This document shows positions 43,496 to 52,292 of a stretch of 64,000 nucleotides of DNA, piece by piece (position 1 is the first letter of the stretch; every line of letters begins with the position of its first letter). The DNA is from JBEVJK01 sp040510195 (GTDB taxonomy: Bacteria; Pseudomonadota; Alphaproteobacteria; Rhizobiales; Rhizobiaceae). Position numbers and translations under genes: made by a program. The notes under the pieces are model-generated. The model ran no database searches and was not told the origin of the DNA. It worked only from the letters and a program-made list of their open reading frames with translations. Location: the NCBI GenBank assembly GCA_040510195.1, contig JBEVJK010000132.1, positions 5,133 through 69,132 on the forward strand, given 5' to 3'.

Positions 43496-43671
43496 TTCCA
43501 GCGCACCACCTTGCGACCAGGATGGTCGCCGACCCATTTGGCGATCTCCTGCGGGGCGAACCACATGCATTGGAAGAGGGCGCCATGGCTCTCGAAGTAG
43601 AGATGCTCGTCGTGACACTCGGCCGGCTTGGCGATCAAGCAGACGGTCAGGATGAGATCGACCATGTTCAT
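43462..43671 (-). CDS. Small conserved protein, unknown function
   Basis: A 69-residue protein from ATG 43671 (AGAGG upstream). Residues VDLILTVCLIAKPAEC, FQCMWFAPQEIAKWVGDHPGRK and VRWKCEF include four Cys and a Trp-rich pattern that I recall from short hypothetical proteins of Rhizobiales and methylotrophs. The N-terminus is hydrophobic and could be an uncleaved anchor. It is the first gene of the ABC/SoxYZ operon, overlapping the binding-protein gene, and is divergent from the cytochrome c gene. Confidence 0.65.
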   Translation of the reverse strand: MNMVDLILTVCLIAKPAECHDEHLYFESHGALFQCMWFAPQEIAKWVGDHPGRKVVRWKCEFPDKGRAI

Positions 43672-43948
43672 TGGCAGCACCTCTTGCCGCATCCGCGGTG
43701 CGTCTCCCGCACGATCCCGCTTGCGAGTCGGATCGTGTTCACGGATCGCTCGAGGTGCCCAATGAGCGATCGAGGGAAAGGCTAAGGCCTCGCCGACCGG
43801 CCGTCAACACGGCGCGGCCGCCTGGGACCTTTGGTCCCGTTGACATCGGGACGCTGGAGGGTAGCTTTCCAGCCAGCGTCGGCCGGGAGGACCAGGTTCG
43901 GCCGTCGCGGGTTCGCCCAGGGCACTCAGACGATCAGTGAGGAAAACC

Positions 43949-44326
43949 ATGCGACTACTCGCACTCTCAGCCGTCGTGGCCGTGGCGGCCATGACTGCCA
44001 GCCAGGCCCATGCGCAAGACGCCGCAGCCGGCGAGAAGGTCTTCGGCAAATGCAAGGCCTGCCATATCGCCGATCAGGACAAGAACAAGATCGGCCCCAG
44101 TCTGAAGGGCGTCATAGGTCGCACGGCTGGCACCCATGAGGGGTTCAAATACTCCAAAGCGATGATCGAGGCCGGCACAGGCGGTCTGAAGTGGGACGAT
44201 GCGACCCTCACAACCTATCTTCACAGCCCCAAGGAAACGGTGAAAGGCACAAAGATGGCCTTTCCCGGCCTTAAGAGCGACGACGACATCGCCAACGTCA
44301 TCGCCTATTTGAAGCAGTTCCCGTAG
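43949..44326 (+). CDS. Soluble class I cytochrome c
   Basis: A 125-residue periplasmic cytochrome from ATG 43949. The signal peptide ends at SQAHAQD. The heme is bound by CKACH (KVFGKCKACHIADQ) with the distal Met in TKMAFPGLK, and the ending VIAYLKQF is typical of cytochrome c2 / c550 proteins. It is a likely carrier between XoxG and the terminal oxidase, judged from proximity. It is divergent from the ABC/SoxYZ operon and convergent with the Calvin operon end. Confidence 0.93.
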   Translation: MRLLALSAVVAVAAMTASQAHAQDAAAGEKVFGKCKACHIADQDKNKIGPSLKGVIGRTAGTHEGFKYSKAMIEAGTGGLKWDDATLTTYLHSPKETVKGTKMAFPGLKSDDDIANVIAYLKQFP

Positions 44327-44347
44327 GCCGCGCCTCCGGCGGGCCGT

Positions 44348-45049
44348 TCAGGCGGCCCGCTGCACGCCGAGCAAGAGCGCCGGCAGGTCGGCAAGGCTGT
44401 CGAGCACGTGGTCGGCGCCAAGCGTCTCCACGGGCTGCTGCGAGTAGCCGCCGCGGATGAGCACGACAGGGATGCCGGCGTTTCGCGCGGCCTGGACGTC
44501 GGTGACGCTGTCGCCCACCATCAGGGCCTCCGCCGGGGTCGCGCCGAGCTGCTCCATGGCCAGGAAGAGCGCTTCCGGGGCAGGTTTCATCACCGTCACC
44601 GCGTCGCCGCCGACCACTGCGCCGAAGCGCTCCAGGATGCCGAAATGCAAGAGCACCTGGCGGGTCGCGAGCTGCGGCTTGTTGGTGACCAGGGCGATGC
44701 CGATGCCGGCCATGTGGAGCTCGGCCAGCGCCTCCTCGGTGCCCGGCATCAGCCGGGTGAGCGTGGTGGCGTGGCGTCGGTAGATCGGCGCCATCTCGGC
44801 CATGAGTGCCTCCAGCTCGGTCTCCTCGACGGGATGGCCGACCGTGGCGAAGGCGCGCTCGATGGTCTTCTCGATGCCGTTGCCGACCATGCCGGCCACC
44901 TGCTCGACGGTGACGGAAGGAAGGTCGTGCGCCGCCAGCAGCTCGTTGACCGCCGCCGCGATGTCGGGGGCGGAATCGACGAGCGTACCGTCGAGATCGA
45001 ACAGCACGGCTTTGGGCAGGGTCAGGGCTGGCGGCTGGGCACCCGTCAT
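44348..45049 (-). CDS. cbbZ: Phosphoglycolate phosphatase
   Basis: A 233-residue HAD-family phosphatase. Motif I is LFDLDGTLVDSAPDI with the nucleophile Asp, motif II LVTNKPQ, Lys in VMKPAPE, and motif IV VGDSVTDVQAARNAG. It removes 2-phosphoglycolate formed by RuBisCO oxygenation. Its ATG overlaps the redoxin stop, making it the last gene of the Calvin operon. Assignment to glycolate rather than another HAD substrate rests on family and context. Confidence 0.92.
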   Translation of the reverse strand: MTGAQPPALTLPKAVLFDLDGTLVDSAPDIAAAVNELLAAHDLPSVTVEQVAGMVGNGIEKTIERAFATVGHPVEETELEALMAEMAPIYRRHATTLTRLMPGTEEALAELHMAGIGIALVTNKPQLATRQVLLHFGILERFGAVVGGDAVTVMKPAPEALFLAMEQLGATPAEALMVGDSVTDVQAARNAGIPVVLIRGGYSQQPVETLGADHVLDSLADLPALLLGVQRAA

Positions 45050-45603
45050 GCGGCATCCTTCCATTTGATCGAACAGCCGATAGAGGCGACCTGGTCGAGC
45101 GGCCCGTCGCCGGTCCGCGCCACCTGCTTCATCGCCTCGAAGAGGTCGCGGCGCAGACCCGGCATGCCTTCCTCGCGGCGCGACGCATCGAGCCGGCCTC
45201 GATATTGCAACGTCATGTCGGCGTTCAGCCCGAAGAAGTCGGGCGTGCAGACGGCGCCATAGGCGGCCGCGGCTTCCTGGCCCTCGTCGTAGAGATAGGG
45301 AAAGGAGAAGCCGTTGTCGGCGGCGAAGCGCTTCATGTTCTCGAAGGAATCTTCCGGATAGCTCCCAGCGTCGTTGGAGCTGACGGCGACGAAGCCGATG
45401 CCTTCGGCCTTGAGGTCCTCGGCATCGCGGACGATGCGGCGGATGACCGCCTTCACATAAGGGCAGTGGTTGCAGATGAAGGCGACCACCAGCCCGTTGG
45501 GGCCGGCCTGCCCGAGGATCGAGTGGTCCTTGCCGTCGACGCCCGGCAACGTGAAGTCGGGTGCCTGCCAGCCGAAATCGCAAACCGGAGGGGTTGCGCC
45601 CAT
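45046..45603 (-). CDS. Thioredoxin-fold redoxin in the Calvin operon
   Basis: A 185-residue AhpC/TSA-redoxin-like protein. The redox motif is CNHCPYVKAVIRRI (Cys-x-x-Cys), preceded by APDFTLPGVDGKDHSI. A third Cys in AVCTPDFFGL is where peroxiredoxin-like homologues often have a Thr/Pro motif. It has no signal peptide, so acts in the cytoplasm. It lies between rpe and cbbZ and may protect or redox-control Calvin enzymes, which is inference. Confidence 0.88.
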   Translation of the reverse strand: MGATPPVCDFGWQAPDFTLPGVDGKDHSILGQAGPNGLVVAFICNHCPYVKAVIRRIVRDAEDLKAEGIGFVAVSSNDAGSYPEDSFENMKRFAADNGFSFPYLYDEGQEAAAAYGAVCTPDFFGLNADMTLQYRGRLDASRREEGMPGLRRDLFEAMKQVARTGDGPLDQVASIGCSIKWKDAA

Positions 45604-45616
45604 CTTTCTCGCCTCC

Positions 45617-46303
45617 TCACGCCGCCCTGCGCACGCCGCCGTCGGCGGCGCGGCGGATGGCGGCGATGTTGTCCCGGTACGCGGCCTCTGTGCCGCCCTT
45701 GAAGATCGCCGAGCCGGCCACGAGCGCGGTCGCCCCGGCGGCGGTCACCAGCGGCGCAGTCTCCGGCGTGATGCCGCCGTCGATCTCGATGTCGATCGGC
45801 CGCGAGCCGATCAGCGCCTTGACCCGCTTCACCTTCTCGATCACCGCCGGGATGAAGGCCTGGCCGCCGAAGCCGGGATTGACGGTCATCAGGAGCACCA
45901 GGTCGACGCGGTCGAGCACATATTCGATGACGCTTTCCGGCGTCGAGGGGTTGAGCGACACACCGGCCTTCTTGCCGAGATGCCTGATCGCCTGCAGCGA
46001 GCGGTCGAGATGCGGCCCGGCCTCTGCATGGACGGTGATGTGGTCGCAGCCGGCCTCCGCGAAGGCTTCCAGGTAGGGATCGGCGGGGGCGATCATTAGA
46101 TGGCAGTCGAACACCTTGTCGGTCAGGTGGCGGATCGCCTTGATCACCGGCGGACCGAAGGTGATGTTGGGCACGAAATGGCCGTCCATGACGTCGAGAT
46201 GGATCCAGTCGGCGCCGGCCGCCACGACGGCCTCCACCTCGACGCCGAGGCGCGAGAAGTCGGCGGACAGCACCGACGGCGCGATGATCGTCCTGGCGGG
46301 CAT
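45617..46303 (-). CDS. cbbE: Ribulose-phosphate 3-epimerase
   Basis: A TIM-barrel epimerase of 228 residues interconverting ribulose-5-phosphate and xylulose-5-phosphate in regeneration of the CO2 acceptor. Motifs are IAPSVLSADF, WIHLDVMDGHFVPNITFG (metal and catalytic Asp), CHLMI, MTVNPGFGGQAF and IDGGI. All active-site residues are present. It starts 2 bases after cbbX, in the middle of the Calvin operon. Confidence 0.95.
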   Translation of the reverse strand: MPARTIIAPSVLSADFSRLGVEVEAVVAAGADWIHLDVMDGHFVPNITFGPPVIKAIRHLTDKVFDCHLMIAPADPYLEAFAEAGCDHITVHAEAGPHLDRSLQAIRHLGKKAGVSLNPSTPESVIEYVLDRVDLVLLMTVNPGFGGQAFIPAVIEKVKRVKALIGSRPIDIEIDGGITPETAPLVTAAGATALVAGSAIFKGGTEAAYRDNIAAIRRAADGGVRRAA

Positions 46304-46305
46304 CC

Positions 46306-47238
46306 TCAGCTCTCCTTGCGGCCGGCCGGGGCCTGGAAGACCCGGCTGGCGGTGATGTCCTCGGCCGAGATGGTCGACAGCGCCGCCGCGTCGAGCGGCC
46401 CCGTCGAGGTCTCGAAAAGCCGATTTGCCTGCCTCAGGCGCGCCCGGTCAAGGGCATTTCGGATCGAGCGGGCGTTGGCGAAGTGCGGCTGGCCCCGCCG
46501 GCGGGCGATGTAGTCGGCCATGACGTCCGTCGCCTCGGCGTCGAGGCGGTAGTTCTGGTGGTCGAGCATCTTGGTGGCGATCGCCAGCAGCTCGGCGTCG
46601 TCATAGTCCGGAAAGTCGATGTGATGGGCGATGCGCGAGCGGAAGCCCGGATTGCTCTCGAAGAAGCGGTCCATGCGTTCGGCATAGCCGGCGAGGATCA
46701 CCACGAGGTCGTCGCGCTGGTTCTCCATCACCTGGAGAAGGATCTCGATCGCCTCCTGGCCGTAGTCGCGCTCGTTCTCCGGCCGGTAGAGGTAGTACGC
46801 TTCGTCGATGAAGAGAACGCCGCCCATCGCCTTCTTCAGGATCTCCTGCGTCTTCGGCGCCGTAGGGCCGATATACTGGCCGACGAGGTCGTCGCGGGTC
46901 ACCGAGACCAGATGGCCCTTGCGGATATAGCCCAGCCGGTGGAGCAGGTCGGCCATGCGCAGCGCCACCGTGGTCTTGCCGGTGCCGGGGTTGCCGGTAA
47001 AGCTCATATGGAGCGTCGGCGTCTCGTGGGCGAGGCCCATGCTGCGCCGCGCCCGCTCGACCAGGAGCAGGGCGGCGGTCTCGCGTATCCGCTTCTTGAC
47101 CGGCGCCAGGCCGATCAGGTCGCGGTCGAGCTCGGCCAGCACCTCGCGCACCCCCGAGCTCTCGAACTCCGCGCGGAGGTCGACGGCGAGGGGCAGCGCG
47201 GCTGCGACGACGGGTTCGAGGGTGGCGGTGGCGGTCAT
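46306..47238 (-). CDS. cbbX: RuBisCO activase CbbX
   Basis: An AAA+ ATPase of 310 residues from ATG 47238 that pulls inhibitory sugar phosphates out of form I red-type RuBisCO. Walker A is GNPGTGKTT, Walker B GVLFIDEAYYLY and arginine-finger region NPGFRSRIAHHIDF. The pore loop YIGPTAPKT is present. Presence directly after cbbS is the usual arrangement for red-type RuBisCO. The gene starts 4 bases after the small-subunit stop. Confidence 0.96.
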   Translation of the reverse strand: MTATATLEPVVAAALPLAVDLRAEFESSGVREVLAELDRDLIGLAPVKKRIRETAALLLVERARRSMGLAHETPTLHMSFTGNPGTGKTTVALRMADLLHRLGYIRKGHLVSVTRDDLVGQYIGPTAPKTQEILKKAMGGVLFIDEAYYLYRPENERDYGQEAIEILLQVMENQRDDLVVILAGYAERMDRFFESNPGFRSRIAHHIDFPDYDDAELLAIATKMLDHQNYRLDAEATDVMADYIARRRGQPHFANARSIRNALDRARLRQANRLFETSTGPLDAAALSTISAEDITASRVFQAPAGRKES

Positions 47239-47242
47239 GGCG

Positions 47243-47662
47243 TCACCCGTAGCGGGCCCCGGAGGGGCGGTCGGCGGCATAGGACTTGGCGGAGTACCGC
47301 ACGTTACGCCCGGCCCCCTCCTGCCGCTCCAGCCGGAAGCCGGGCTCCTCGGCGGGCCGGTTGACCAGGAAGGAGAGCTTCACCGATTCCCAGCCGTGGG
47401 TGGCGTCGAAAGCGACGACCCGGATGTAGCGGTCGCCATAGGCCTTGCGGCAGGAGGCGAGCTCCAGCATCAGCGCCGCGGCGTCGGGATTGTCGAACAT
47501 CGGGTGGCCCCACATGTCCCAGTAGGTGTTGCGCGGATGCGGGTCGTCGGTGAACTCGAGACTGACGGCCCAGCCATTGTCGATGCAGTACTGCACCTGC
47601 GCCCGGATCTGCTTGTCTGTCAGGTCGGGCAGGAAGGAGAAGGCTCCCTGGGTGATGCGCAT
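47243..47662 (-). CDS. cbbS: RuBisCO small subunit, red type (form IC)
   Basis: A 139-residue small subunit with MRITQGAFSFLPDLTDKQI, CIDNGWAVSLEF, YWDMWGHPMFD and a long C-terminal extension from about residue 105, characteristic of the form IC/ID red-type enzymes that depend on CbbX. It lies 15 bases after the large subunit. The C-terminal tail is slightly longer than in some relatives. Confidence 0.96.
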   Translation of the reverse strand: MRITQGAFSFLPDLTDKQIRAQVQYCIDNGWAVSLEFTDDPHPRNTYWDMWGHPMFDNPDAAALMLELASCRKAYGDRYIRVVAFDATHGWESVKLSFLVNRPAEEPGFRLERQEGAGRNVRYSAKSYAADRPSGARYG

Positions 47663-47677
47663 GGTCCTCTTGCTCCT

Positions 47678-49138
47678 CTATTCGGCAGCGGTGGCGACGG
47701 GCACGAAGTCGGGCGAATCCGTCGAGGCGTAGTTGAAGGTGACGTCCTTCCAGATGTCGAGCGCCTGCTTGAGCGGCAGGCAGAACTTCGCCGCTTCCTG
47801 CAGGATCTCCGGCCCCTCGCGGACGATGTCGCGGCCCTCGTTGCGGGCAAGGACCATGGCTTCCAGCGCCACCCGGTTGGCGGTGGCGCCGGCGGCGATT
47901 CCCATCGGGTGGCCGATGGTGCCGCCGCCGAACTGCAGCACGGTGTCCTCGCCGAGCAGGTCGAGAAGCTGGTGCATCTGGCCGGCATGGATGCCGCCGG
48001 AGGCGACCGGCATCATCTTGTTGAGCGAGGCCCAATGCTGGTCGAAGAACACGCCGTTCTCCAGCCGCATCGGATTGTAGTCCTCGCGGCAGATGTCGTA
48101 GTAGCCCTTGGTCGTGGCGGGATCGCCTTCCAGCTTGCCGACCACCGTCCCGGCGTGGATGTGGTCGACGCCGGCGAGCCGCATCCACTTGGCGATGACG
48201 CGGAACGACACGCCGTGGCTCTTCTGCCGCGTATAGGTCGAGTGCCCGGCCCGATGGAGGTGCAGCACCATGTCGTTCCGGCGCGCCCACTTGGCCATGG
48301 ATTGAATGGCCGTATAGCCAATGACGAGGTCGATCATGACGATGACCGAGCCGATCTCCCTGGCGAATTCGGCGCGCTCGTACATGTCCTCCATGGTGGC
48401 GGCGGTGACGTTGAGATAGGTGCCCTTGATCTCGCCGGTCTCGGCCTGCGCCTTGTTCACCGCCTCCATGCAGTAGAGGAAGCGCTCCCGCCAGTGCATG
48501 AAGGGCTGCGAGTTGATGTTCTCGTCGTCCTTGGTGAAGTCGAGCCCGCCCTTCAACGCCTCGTAGACGACGCGGCCGTAGTTGCGGCCCGATAGGCCGA
48601 GCTTCGGCTTCACCGTAGCGCCGAGCAGCGGCCGGCCGAACTTGTCGAGGCGCTCGCGTTCGACCACGATGCCGGTCGCCGGGCCCTGGAAGGTCTTCAC
48701 ATAGGCGACCGGCAGCCGCATGTCCTCCAGCCGCAGCGCCTTCAGCGGCTTGAACCCAAAGACATTGCCGATGATAGAGGCGGTGAGGTTGGCGATCGAC
48801 CCCGGCTCGAACAGATCGAGATCGTAGGCGATGTAGGCGAAGTACTGTCCGGGCGCGTTGGGCACGGAATCCACGCGGTAGGCCTTGGCGCGATACTTCT
48901 CCTTGGCCGTCAGGCGGTCCGTCCACACCACCGTCCAGGTGGCGGTGGAGGATTCGCCCGCCACCGCGGCGGCCGCCTCGATCGGGTCGACACCGTCCTG
49001 CGGCGTGATGCGGAAGAGCGCGATGACGTCGGTGTCCTTCGGCTCGTAGTCGGGCTCCCAATAGCCCATCTTCTTGTATTCCATCACGCCGGAGCGATAG
49101 CGTTCGGCGCCGGTGACGGTTTCCGATCGATTGGCCAT
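47678..49138 (-). CDS. cbbL: RuBisCO large subunit, red type (form IC)
   Basis: The 486-residue catalytic subunit fixing CO2 onto ribulose-1,5-bisphosphate. The catalytic Lys is in GATVKPKLGLSGRNYGR, the carbamylated Lys in GGLDFTKDDENINS, and mobile loop 6 in GTVVGKLEGD. N-terminal ERYRSGVMEYKKMGYWEPDY and C-terminal DSPDFVPVATAAE are typical for form IC. ATG at 49138 is preceded by AAAGGA. No key residue is missing. Confidence 0.97.
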   Translation of the reverse strand: MANRSETVTGAERYRSGVMEYKKMGYWEPDYEPKDTDVIALFRITPQDGVDPIEAAAAVAGESSTATWTVVWTDRLTAKEKYRAKAYRVDSVPNAPGQYFAYIAYDLDLFEPGSIANLTASIIGNVFGFKPLKALRLEDMRLPVAYVKTFQGPATGIVVERERLDKFGRPLLGATVKPKLGLSGRNYGRVVYEALKGGLDFTKDDENINSQPFMHWRERFLYCMEAVNKAQAETGEIKGTYLNVTAATMEDMYERAEFAREIGSVIVMIDLVIGYTAIQSMAKWARRNDMVLHLHRAGHSTYTRQKSHGVSFRVIAKWMRLAGVDHIHAGTVVGKLEGDPATTKGYYDICREDYNPMRLENGVFFDQHWASLNKMMPVASGGIHAGQMHQLLDLLGEDTVLQFGGGTIGHPMGIAAGATANRVALEAMVLARNEGRDIVREGPEILQEAAKFCLPLKQALDIWKDVTFNYASTDSPDFVPVATAAE

Positions 49139-49176
49139 GGCCTTGTCCTTTCCTTTTCGGTTGGCTGGCTGCCGCG

Positions 49177-50256
49177 TCACGCGGCCCTGGCGGTCCTGAC
49201 ATGCGGGTCGAGGCGGCCCGCGGCGTAGCGTCGGGCCATCTCGTCCATCGAGACGACCTTGATCCTGGAGGCGTTGCCGGCGGTGCCGAAGCGCTCCAGC
49301 CGGTCGCGGCAGAGGTCGCGCATGGCGTCCATCGCCGGCTTCAGGAACTTGCGCGGGTCGAACTCGCCCGGATGCTCGGTCGCGATGCGGCGGAACTGGC
49401 CGGTCATCGCCATGCGGCAGTCGGTGTCGATGTTGACCTTGCGCACCCCGTGGCGGATGCCGCGCTCGATCTCCTCGACGGGGACGCCGTAGGTCTGCGG
49501 CATCTCGCCGCCGAAGCGGTTGATGAGGTCCTGCAAGGCCTGCGGCACCGAGGAGGAGCCGTGCATGACGAGGTGGGTGTCCGGGAGCTTGGCGTGGATC
49601 TCCTCGATGACACGCATGGCCAGAATGTCGCCGTCGGGACGCCGGCTGAACTTGTAGGCGCCATGCGAGGTGCCGCAGGCGATCGCCAGCGCGTCGACCT
49701 TGGTGCGCATGACGAAGTCGACCGCCTGGTCGGGATCGGTCAGCAGCTGGTCGTGGGAGAGCATGCCTTGCGCGCCGTGACCGTCCTCGGCCTCGCTCTC
49801 GCCGCTCTCCAGCGAGCCGAGCACGCCGAGCTCGCCCTCGACCGAGGCGCCGACATGGTGTGCCATGCGGGCGACCCGCTCGGTGATTTCGACATTGTCG
49901 TCGTAGCTCGCCGGGGTCTTGGCATCGGCCAGCAGGGAGCCGTCCATCATCACCGAGGTGAAGCCGTGGCGGATCGCCGTCAGGCAGGTCGCCTCGTCGT
50001 TGCCGTGGTCCTGGTGCATGCAGACCGGGATTTCGGGGTAGATCTCGGCCAGCGCGTCGATCATGCGGGAAAGCATGATGTCGTTGGCGTAGCTGCGGGC
50101 GCCGCGCGAGGCCTGCAGGATGACCGGCGCGTCGGTGGCGCGCGCCGCTTCCATGATCGCCAGGCCCTGCTCCATGTTGTTGATGTTGAAGGCGGGAACG
50201 CCGTAGCCATGCTCGGCCGCATGGTCGAGAAGCTGGCGGAGGGTGATGCGGGCCAT
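49177..50256 (-). CDS. cbbA: Class II fructose/sedoheptulose-bisphosphate aldolase
   Basis: A zinc aldolase of 359 residues, Calvin subtype. Metal-binding His and Asp lie in VCMHQDHGNDEA, and further His in SVEGELGVLG to MHGSSSVPQ; NIDTDCRMAMTG is the phosphate-binding strand. It condenses DHAP with glyceraldehyde-3-phosphate or erythrose-4-phosphate. Situated between transketolase and RuBisCO genes on the minus strand with a GAGGAGACGA ribosome site upstream. Confidence 0.96.
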   Translation of the reverse strand: MARITLRQLLDHAAEHGYGVPAFNINNMEQGLAIMEAARATDAPVILQASRGARSYANDIMLSRMIDALAEIYPEIPVCMHQDHGNDEATCLTAIRHGFTSVMMDGSLLADAKTPASYDDNVEITERVARMAHHVGASVEGELGVLGSLESGESEAEDGHGAQGMLSHDQLLTDPDQAVDFVMRTKVDALAIACGTSHGAYKFSRRPDGDILAMRVIEEIHAKLPDTHLVMHGSSSVPQALQDLINRFGGEMPQTYGVPVEEIERGIRHGVRKVNIDTDCRMAMTGQFRRIATEHPGEFDPRKFLKPAMDAMRDLCRDRLERFGTAGNASRIKVVSMDEMARRYAAGRLDPHVRTARAA

Positions 50257-50270
50257 GTCGTTTCGTCTCC

Positions 50271-52277
50271 TCAGGCGATGCGTTCGAGGGCCGCCGCGGC
50301 GACCGCTTCGGGGGTGATCTCAAAGTGGCGGTAAAGGTCGGGCGCCGGTGCGCTGGCGCCGAAGCCGGTCATGCCGACGAAGCCGCCGGCCTCGCCGATC
50401 CAGCGATCCCAGCCGAGCCGGGCGGCCGCCTCCACGGCGATGCGGGGGGCGGTGCCGAGAAGGGCGGCGCGCCAGGCCGCGTCCTGTTCCTCGAAGAGCT
50501 CCCAGCAGGGCATCGAGACCACCGCCACGGCCAGCCCGTGCTCGGCGGCGAGGCGCTCGGCGGCGGCGACGGCGATCTCCACCTCGGAGCCGGTGGCGAG
50601 CAGCGTGGCATCGCGCCGCGCGCCGGGGTCGCGCAGCAGGTAGGCGCCGCGCGCGCTGGCGTTTTCCGGGCGGTCGGCATCCCTCAGCATCGGCAGGTTC
50701 TGCCGCGACAGCACCAGCACGCTCGGCCGGTGCTTCTGGCGCAGCGCCAGCTCCCAGGCCTCGGCCGTCTCGACGATGTCGGCGGGACGGAAGACGAGCA
50801 GGTTGGGCGTTGCGCGCAGCATCGCCAGGTGCTCGACCGGCTGGTGGGTCGGCCCGTCCTCGCCGAGGCCGATCGAATCGTGCGTCATCACGTAGACGAC
50901 GCGCTTGCCCATCAAGGCCGACAGCCGCATGGCGCCGCGCGCATAGTCGGCGAAGCAGAGGAAGGTGCCGCCATAGGGCACGAAGCCGCCATGCAGCGCC
51001 AGTCCGTTCATGGCGGCTGCCATGCCGTGCTCGCGGATGCCGTAGTGGATGTAGCGGCCGGAGAAGTCCTCGGCCGAGACGCGGCCCATGCCGGCGGTCA
51101 GCGTCAGGTTGGAGTGCGTCAGGTCGGCGGAGCCGCCGATGGTGAGCTCGGTCGCCGCGTTGATGACGGCGAGCGAAAGCTCAGAGGCCTTGCGCGTGGC
51201 GACCTTGGTCGCCTTGGCGATGTGCTCGCTGCGGAAGGCGCTCAGGCCCTGGAAGACGGCCTCCGGCAGCGCGCCGGCGATCGCCGCCTCGAAGGCCGCG
51301 CGGTGGGGTGCCGCGGCGAGCCGCTTCTCCCATGCGGCGCGTGCCGCCTTGCCGCGGCGTCCGACCTCCGCCCAGGTCTCGCGGATCCCGGCGGGGACTT
51401 CGAACGGCGCGTGAGGCCAGCCGATCGCCTGGCGCGTGGCGGCGATCTCGGACTCGCCAAGCGGCGCGCCGTGGGTCTTCTCCGAGCCGCCCAGATTGGG
51501 CGCGCCCTTGCCGATCACCGTCCGGCAGGCGATCAGCGAGGGGCGAGGGTCCTGCCGGGCGGCTTCGATCGCCCGGGCGACCGCCTCGGCATCGTGGCCG
51601 TCGACCGACTGGACGTGCCAGCCGGCGGCGGCGAAGCGGGCCGGCTGGTCCATCGAGGTCGACAGCGAGGTCGCGCCGTCGATCGAGATGCGGTTGTCGT
51701 CCCACAACACCACGAGACGGCCGAGCCTCAGATGCCCGGCAAGGTCGATCGCCTCGTGGCTGATGCCTTCCTGCAGGCAGCCGTCGCCGGCGATCGCATA
51801 GGTGAAATGGTCGACCAGCGTCTCGCCGTAGCGGGCGGCGTGCAGGCGCTCGGCAAGTGCCATGCCGACGGCGGTGGCGATGCCCTGGCCGAGCGGCCCG
51901 GTGGTCGTCTCGATGCCCTGCGCATGGCCGAACTCTGGATGGCCGGCGGTGCGGCTGCCGAGCTGGCGGAAGCGCTGCAGCTCCTCGACAGGCATGTCGG
52001 CATAGCCGACCAGGTGGTGCAGGGCGTATTGCAGCATCGAGCCGTGGCCGGCCGAGAGCACGAAACGGTCGCGGTCGGGCCAATCGGGAGCCGAAGGATC
52101 GATCTTGAGGAAGCGGCCGAACAGCACGGTGGCGACGTCGGCCATGCCCATCGGCATGCCCGGATGGCCGGACTTCGCCTTCTCGACCGCGTCCATGGCG
52201 AGTGCGCGGATGGCATCGGCCATGTCGCGCTCCGAGGCGGCGAGGGGAGCGGTGCGGCGGGCGGTTTCGATGTTCAT
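50271..52277 (-). CDS. cbbT: Transketolase
   Basis: A thiamine-diphosphate enzyme of 668 residues, full length. N-terminal domain: SGHPGMPMGMADVA, GPLGQGIATAVGMALAE and the ThDP/Mg motif GDGCLQEGISHEAIDLAGH ending around the NRISIDG loop. Middle domain: FLCFADYARGAMRLSALM and THDSIGLGEDGPTHQPVE. It interconverts C2 units between sugar phosphates in the Calvin cycle. It is 15 bases from cbbP and 14 from cbbA. Confidence 0.96.
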   Translation of the reverse strand: MNIETARRTAPLAASERDMADAIRALAMDAVEKAKSGHPGMPMGMADVATVLFGRFLKIDPSAPDWPDRDRFVLSAGHGSMLQYALHHLVGYADMPVEELQRFRQLGSRTAGHPEFGHAQGIETTTGPLGQGIATAVGMALAERLHAARYGETLVDHFTYAIAGDGCLQEGISHEAIDLAGHLRLGRLVVLWDDNRISIDGATSLSTSMDQPARFAAAGWHVQSVDGHDAEAVARAIEAARQDPRPSLIACRTVIGKGAPNLGGSEKTHGAPLGESEIAATRQAIGWPHAPFEVPAGIRETWAEVGRRGKAARAAWEKRLAAAPHRAAFEAAIAGALPEAVFQGLSAFRSEHIAKATKVATRKASELSLAVINAATELTIGGSADLTHSNLTLTAGMGRVSAEDFSGRYIHYGIREHGMAAAMNGLALHGGFVPYGGTFLCFADYARGAMRLSALMGKRVVYVMTHDSIGLGEDGPTHQPVEHLAMLRATPNLLVFRPADIVETAEAWELALRQKHRPSVLVLSRQNLPMLRDADRPENASARGAYLLRDPGARRDATLLATGSEVEIAVAAAERLAAEHGLAVAVVSMPCWELFEEQDAAWRAALLGTAPRIAVEAAARLGWDRWIGEAGGFVGMTGFGASAPAPDLYRHFEITPEAVAAAALERIA

Positions 52278-52292
52278 GACGGTCAGACCCCT

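Noticed and set aside
43672..43948. Regulatory elements between the small gene and cytochrome c
   Set aside because: The 277-base gap must hold divergent promoters, but I could not identify a specific site I would defend.
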